From Flammeovirgaceae bacterium UBA2786 (lineage in GTDB: Bacteria > Bacteroidota > Bacteroidia > Cytophagales > Cyclobacteriaceae): a stretch of 64,000 bases of DNA. The notes beneath the pieces were generated by a model. That model was not told where the DNA came from. It made no database searches and was given only the letters and a program-made list of their open reading frames with translations. The position numbers and the translations under genes are program-made. This document shows positions 60,144-64,000 of this stretch, in pieces (the first letter of the stretch is position 1; the number at the start of each line of letters is the position of its first letter). The DNA lies in the NCBI GenBank assembly GCA_002352225.1, contig DEIA01000009.1, forward strand, positions 30,791 to 94,790. The letters run 5' to 3'.

Positions 60144-61373
60144 ATGGAAATAAGTAACGGCACCTACACCATTCAGGGATTTGATGTAGCTGAACTGGCA
60201 CAACAGTTTGGCACACCGGTTTATGTATATGATGGCAATAAAATTATTAGCCAGCTAAAAAGTTTAAAGAATGCTTTTTCAGAAGCAGACGTACGCATAA
60301 AGTATGCTGCCAAGGCGCTTACCAACGTATCAATCTTAAAACTTATAAAACAAAATGGTGCCGGTGTAGATGTTGTTTCCATACAGGAAGCACAACTGGC
60401 ATTAGGGGCAGGCTTTACTCCGGCAGAGATTATGTTCACTCCAAATTGTGTGGACTTTAATGAGATTGTACAAGGTGTTGAACTGGGCCTTACCGTTAAC
60501 CTCGATAATCTTTCTATGTTGGAGAAGTTTGGGAAAAAATATGGAAATACTGTACCCTGTTGTGTGCGGTTAAATCCGCACATTATGGCGGGGGGTAATT
60601 ATAAAATTTCAACCGGCCATAGTAATTCCAAGTTTGGTATATCGGTATTTCAATTGCCCGACATAATGCAACTGGCCGATAAATACCAGATTGTAATTAG
60701 CGGATTGCACATTCACACCGGTTCTGAGATAACTGAAACGGATGTTTTTCTAAAAATGGCCGAGATACTATTTGGTATTGCCCGCGACTTTCCTGCTTTA
60801 AAATTTATTGATTTTGGTGGTGGTTTTAAAGTGGCCTACAAACCAGGCGATCTGGTAACGAATGTGTACGATCTTGGGCTAAAGTTAAGTAAAGCCTTTA
60901 AAGAATTTTATCATAGCTATGGGCGTAAACTTGAGCTGTGGGTTGAACCAGGAAAATATTTAGTAAGCGAAGCAGGCTACTTGTTAGTAAGCACAAATGT
61001 GGTAAAAGCAACCCCTTCCGTAACCTTTGTTGGTGTTAACAGCGGGTTAAACCACCTTATTAGACCCATGATGTACGATGCCTATCATGAAATTGTAAAC
61101 ATATCGAACCCTACCGGCTCGCAAAAAGTTTATACGGTAGTAGGCAACATCTGCGAAACCGATACGCTTGGCGCTGATCGCAAACTAAACGAAGTGCGCG
61201 AAGGCGATCTGCTCATAATTAAAAATGCAGGTGCCTATGGTTATTCGATGGCTTCAAATTATAACTCGCGTTTACGGCCGGCCGAAGTGTTACTGCTGAA
61301 CGGAGAAGCAAAACTTATACGCAGGCGCGACACATTAGAAGATTTACTGCGTGGCCAGATTGATGTTTTCTGA
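60144..61373 (+). CDS. lysA: Diaminopimelate decarboxylase
   Basis: The 409-residue form starts at the ATG at 60144 (MEISNGTYTIQGFDVAELAQ); an open frame extends 120 nt upstream on top of the divergent gene and is not credible. The PLP lysine is in IKYAAKALTNVS, GxGxD-type VDVVSIQEAQLA follows, HTGSEITETDVF and the GGGFKVAY phosphate-binding segment are present, and a C-terminal CETDTLGADR provides the catalytic Cys. It makes lysine from meso-diaminopimelate. Confidence 0.94.
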   Translation: MEISNGTYTIQGFDVAELAQQFGTPVYVYDGNKIISQLKSLKNAFSEADVRIKYAAKALTNVSILKLIKQNGAGVDVVSIQEAQLALGAGFTPAEIMFTPNCVDFNEIVQGVELGLTVNLDNLSMLEKFGKKYGNTVPCCVRLNPHIMAGGNYKISTGHSNSKFGISVFQLPDIMQLADKYQIVISGLHIHTGSEITETDVFLKMAEILFGIARDFPALKFIDFGGGFKVAYKPGDLVTNVYDLGLKLSKAFKEFYHSYGRKLELWVEPGKYLVSEAGYLLVSTNVVKATPSVTFVGVNSGLNHLIRPMMYDAYHEIVNISNPTGSQKVYTVVGNICETDTLGADRKLNEVREGDLLIIKNAGAYGYSMASNYNSRLRPAEVLLLNGEAKLIRRRDTLEDLLRGQIDVF

Positions 61374-61482
61374 AACAAATTATAACAACACGCCCTCAAA
61401 AATAAAACACCTCTTTTTGCGACTGTTGCCATAACGTTGGCGCTAGCTGCCATTGTTTTGCCAACCTGCATTACCCTTTCTT

Positions 61483-62712
61483 ATGAAACCAAAAAAATTT
61501 TCAGGCTATGAGGTTTTCGTTATAGCCATTCTAACTATTCTCCAGTTTTCTATTATTCTGGATTTTATGGTGCTTTCTCCGTTGGGGCCCATTCTGAGGC
61601 CGGCACTTAATGTTTCAACTGCCCAGTTTGGTATTGTGGTTGCCGCCTACGCCATTAGTGCGGGTCTTTCGGGTTTGCTTGCTGCGGGCTTTGCCGATAA
61701 ATATGATCGTAAAAAACTCTTACTGTTTTTCTATACCGGTTTCATTCTTGGAACCCTCTTTTGTGGGCTTGCACCAACCTATCCGCTTCTCCTGGCTGCC
61801 CGTATTTTTACAGGAGTTTTTGGAGGTGTAATTGGCTCCATCACTTTTGCCATTGTTACCGATTTGTTCCTCATAGAAGTACGGGGCCGCGTAATGGGTT
61901 TTCTTCAGATGGCTTTTGCATCCAGTCAGATATTGGGTCTTCCTATCGGATTATATTTTGCCAACAAATGGGGTTGGCACTCTCCCTTTATTATGATTGT
62001 ACTGGTAAGCATCGGAGTGGCGATAGCTATTCTTATTTATCTCAAACCCATAGACGAACACCTTAAGGTTAAAACCGAACGAAACGCATTCAGACATTTG
62101 ATTAAAACCATCTCTACCCCCATGTACATTAAAACTTTTGCAGCCACAACACTGCTGGCCACAGGCGGTTTTATGATGATGCCCTTTGGTGCTGATTTTG
62201 GTGTTAACAATCTGAAAATTTCGCTCGATCAGTTACCCATGCTCTACATGATTACGGGCATTGCTTCTATGATATTGGGGCCTTTACTTGGCAGGGCAAG
62301 CGATTCGTGGGGCAAGTACCGCATGTTTGTGGCTGGCAGCATTCTGATGATTTTTGTTGTGATTATCTATTGCAACCTGGGGCCCACTCCTATCTGGGTG
62401 GTAGTAATCTTGAACATTGTAATGTTTGCAGGTATTTCTGCGCGTATGATTTCTTCTCAGGCTTTGGTATCGGCCGTACCCGATCAGACAGACAGAGGGG
62501 CCTTTATGAGTCTTAATGCGGCAACTCAACAGATATCGGGAGGCATTGCATCTTATATTGCCGGAATGATTGTGGTGCAGGCCTCAACAGGAGAGTTGTT
62601 ACACTACGATACGCTGGGTTATGTAGTAGCTGTTTCAATTATAATTACTATAGGGTTGATCTGGTTTGTGAACCAATACGTTGCTACTAAATTGCACAAT
62701 ACACGGGTGTAA
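61483..62712 (+). CDS. Major facilitator superfamily transporter
   Basis: The 409-residue form starts at the ATG at 61483 (MKPKKFSGYEVFVIAILTIL); the ATG at 61453 adds 10 residues with no support. Twelve hydrophobic segments are present. The motif between TM2 and TM3 is GFADKYDRKKLLLFFY, typical of DHA1-like drug exporters. The substrate is unknown. It ends 2 nt before the flavoprotein gene, so both are cotranscribed. Confidence 0.9.
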   Translation: MKPKKFSGYEVFVIAILTILQFSIILDFMVLSPLGPILRPALNVSTAQFGIVVAAYAISAGLSGLLAAGFADKYDRKKLLLFFYTGFILGTLFCGLAPTYPLLLAARIFTGVFGGVIGSITFAIVTDLFLIEVRGRVMGFLQMAFASSQILGLPIGLYFANKWGWHSPFIMIVLVSIGVAIAILIYLKPIDEHLKVKTERNAFRHLIKTISTPMYIKTFAATTLLATGGFMMMPFGADFGVNNLKISLDQLPMLYMITGIASMILGPLLGRASDSWGKYRMFVAGSILMIFVVIIYCNLGPTPIWVVVILNIVMFAGISARMISSQALVSAVPDQTDRGAFMSLNAATQQISGGIASYIAGMIVVQASTGELLHYDTLGYVVAVSIIITIGLIWFVNQYVATKLHNTRV

Positions 62713-62714
62713 CC

Positions 62715-63950
62715 ATGAGTGAGCCTTTACAATATGATCTGATTGTAATTGGTGGAGGAGCGGCCGGGTTCTTTGGTGCTATTAATACCGCTGAGCAAAA
62801 TCCTGATTTGCGGATTCTTATTCTGGAAAAATCAACAAAATTACTTGCTAAAGTAAAAGTATCGGGCGGTGGCCGATGCAATGTAACGCATCATTGTTTT
62901 GAACCTGCGCCACTATCAAAGCATTACCCCCGTGGCCAGAAAGAACTTAAAAAACTATTTTATCAGTTCCATGCTACTGATACCGTAACGTGGTTTGCAA
63001 ATCACCAGGTACTATTAAAAACCGAAGCAGATGGCCGTATGTTTCCGCAAAGCAATAACTCACAAACTATTATTGATTGTTTTTTGCACGAGGCAGAAAA
63101 ATATGCGATCGAAATTAAAACGGGTTATGAAGTAACCCGAATTCTCAAAACTTCAAATCATTTTGAAGTGCATTGTAATAATCGTGTTTTCACCACGCTA
63201 AAGATTTTGGTAGCCGTTGGTGGTTACAACAAACCGGATGCTTATCGCTGGCTGGCTGATTTGAATCACGCTATTATTAATCCGATTCCATCGTTGTTTA
63301 CATTCAATGACCCCAGCCGAACATTTACCCCTTTAATGGGCGTATCCGTTTCGCGGGCTGAAGTAAAAATTGCGGGCACAAAATTTTCGCAACAAGGCCC
63401 TGTGCTAATTACCCATTGGGGATTAAGCGGACCCGCCATAATTAAACTTTCGGCCTGGGCTGCGGTAGAACTTCATCGCCTCCACTACACGTTTACTGCG
63501 TTGGTAAACTGGACGGGGCAACCGGAAGTTACTGTACGCGAAACCCTGATGAGTTTAAAAAATAATAACAGCAGAAAAAATATAACAGGCAATGCTTTGT
63601 TCGATTTACCCAAACGCCTGTGGGAATTTCTTACCCATAAAGCAGGAGTAGCAACAGAAAAAACATGGGCCGATGCATCGCTCAAAGAAATAAACCGCCT
63701 TATTGAATTTCTAACAGCCACCCCATTTTCAATAAAAGGCAAAACCACTTTTAAAGAAGAGTTTGTAACCTGTGGAGGAATTGATTGGAGTGAAATTGAC
63801 ATTGCCACAATGGAAAGCAAACGTGTACCCGGTTTATATTTTGCTGGCGAAGTAGTAAACACCGATGGCGAAACCGGAGGCTTTAATTTTCAGGCGGCAT
63901 GGACAACTGCGTGGGTTGCCGCACAGGCCATTGTCACTGAAAGGCCGTAA
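62715..63950 (+). CDS. HI0933/BaiN-type NAD(P)/FAD-dependent flavoprotein
   Basis: The 411-residue flavoprotein has the dinucleotide motif VIGGGAAGFFGA (about 11-22) and the family signature KVKVSGGGRCNVTH (about 46-60). TCGGIDWSEIDIATMESKR and GLYFAGEVVNTDGETGGFNFQAAW follow near the C-terminus. It belongs to the YhiN/HI0933/BaiN group, whose substrates are mostly unknown. Start at 62715, 2 nt after the MFS stop, indicates a two-gene unit. Confidence 0.92.
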   Translation: MSEPLQYDLIVIGGGAAGFFGAINTAEQNPDLRILILEKSTKLLAKVKVSGGGRCNVTHHCFEPAPLSKHYPRGQKELKKLFYQFHATDTVTWFANHQVLLKTEADGRMFPQSNNSQTIIDCFLHEAEKYAIEIKTGYEVTRILKTSNHFEVHCNNRVFTTLKILVAVGGYNKPDAYRWLADLNHAIINPIPSLFTFNDPSRTFTPLMGVSVSRAEVKIAGTKFSQQGPVLITHWGLSGPAIIKLSAWAAVELHRLHYTFTALVNWTGQPEVTVRETLMSLKNNNSRKNITGNALFDLPKRLWEFLTHKAGVATEKTWADASLKEINRLIEFLTATPFSIKGKTTFKEEFVTCGGIDWSEIDIATMESKRVPGLYFAGEVVNTDGETGGFNFQAAWTTAWVAAQAIVTERP

Positions 63951-63979
63951 AGAAGGAGGTTTGTATTGCTTGAATGGAA

Positions 63980-64000
63980 GAGGCTGTCTCAAAAGTCGTT
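63980..64000. mobile_element. Possible insertion-sequence end at the window edge
   Basis: GAGGCTGTCTCAAAAGT at 63980-63996 resembles the terminal inverted repeats of transposable elements common in Bacteroidota. It begins 30 nt after the flavoprotein stop and continues out of the window. No transposase is visible inside the window. Confidence 0.3.

Overview
The window is a chromosomal segment of a Bacteroidota bacterium, most likely a member of the Cytophagales. The evidence is a type IX secretion (T9SS) C-terminal domain, a PorP/SprF relic, promoters of the TTTG-N19-TAnnTTTG type, very few Shine-Dalgarno sequences, LytS/LytTR-type two-component genes, and a DksA-like protein without a cysteine zinc finger. 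No rRNA, tRNA or CRISPR array was seen.

Layout. 1-7.1 kb: a partial lipoprotein gene, acyl-lipid desaturase, Gfo/Idh/MocA oxidoreductase, YceI protein, secreted intradiol dioxygenase-like lipoprotein, a LytS/LytTR pair and a secreted M14 carboxypeptidase. 7.3-12.9 kb: a palindrome-preceded ATPase, mutS, an exported methyltransferase and a sensor gene split by an in-frame TAA. 13-17.1 kb: a four-gene overlapping operon (SRPBCC membrane protein, DUF5519, TrmH/SpoU methyltransferase, glycine-zipper peptide), a PQQ sugar dehydrogenase and a VF530 pair. 17.1-22.6 kb: a repetitive surface protein, purM, and a second palindrome-preceded ATPase (AAA_14/DUF4143). 22.7-26.7 kb: a compact TPR-CHAT protease operon. 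26.8-40.2 kb: S9 peptidase, DinB, dienelactone hydrolase, CBS protein, acyl-CoA ligase, gene relics, a tailed pseudouridine synthase, scpB, a histone-H1/DksA-like fusion, a lamin-tail surface protein and asd. 40.3-43.1 kb: a double-glycine peptide locus. 43.2-49.1 kb: a cryptochrome pseudogene, lemA and rimP-nusA-infB. 49.2-51.9 kb: a T9SS metalloprotease cut off from its signal peptide, a lipoprotein, and a decayed second protease copy. 52-64 kb: UDP-glucuronate/xylose genes, acyl-CoA dehydrogenase, rpsU, xerC, hpf, metK, an rsmI-like gene, a hydrolase, lysA, an MFS transporter and a BaiN-type flavoprotein.

The two most interesting loci are these. (1) In the CHAT operon at 22682-26734, four ORFs are separated by exactly 3 nt each. 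A 25-residue microprotein and a 148-residue secreted protein end in nearly the same Thr-rich tail, encoded with different synonymous codons, just ahead of a secreted TPR-CHAT cysteine protease. (2) At 40346-43078 a 38-residue double-glycine-leader peptide with its own strong terminator lies near a stand-alone C39 peptidase and a carboxypeptidase-regulatory/beta-barrel outer-membrane protein. Also notable are two unrelated ATPase genes that each start just downstream of a perfect palindrome, and three separate loci showing in-frame nonsense codons or gene decay.
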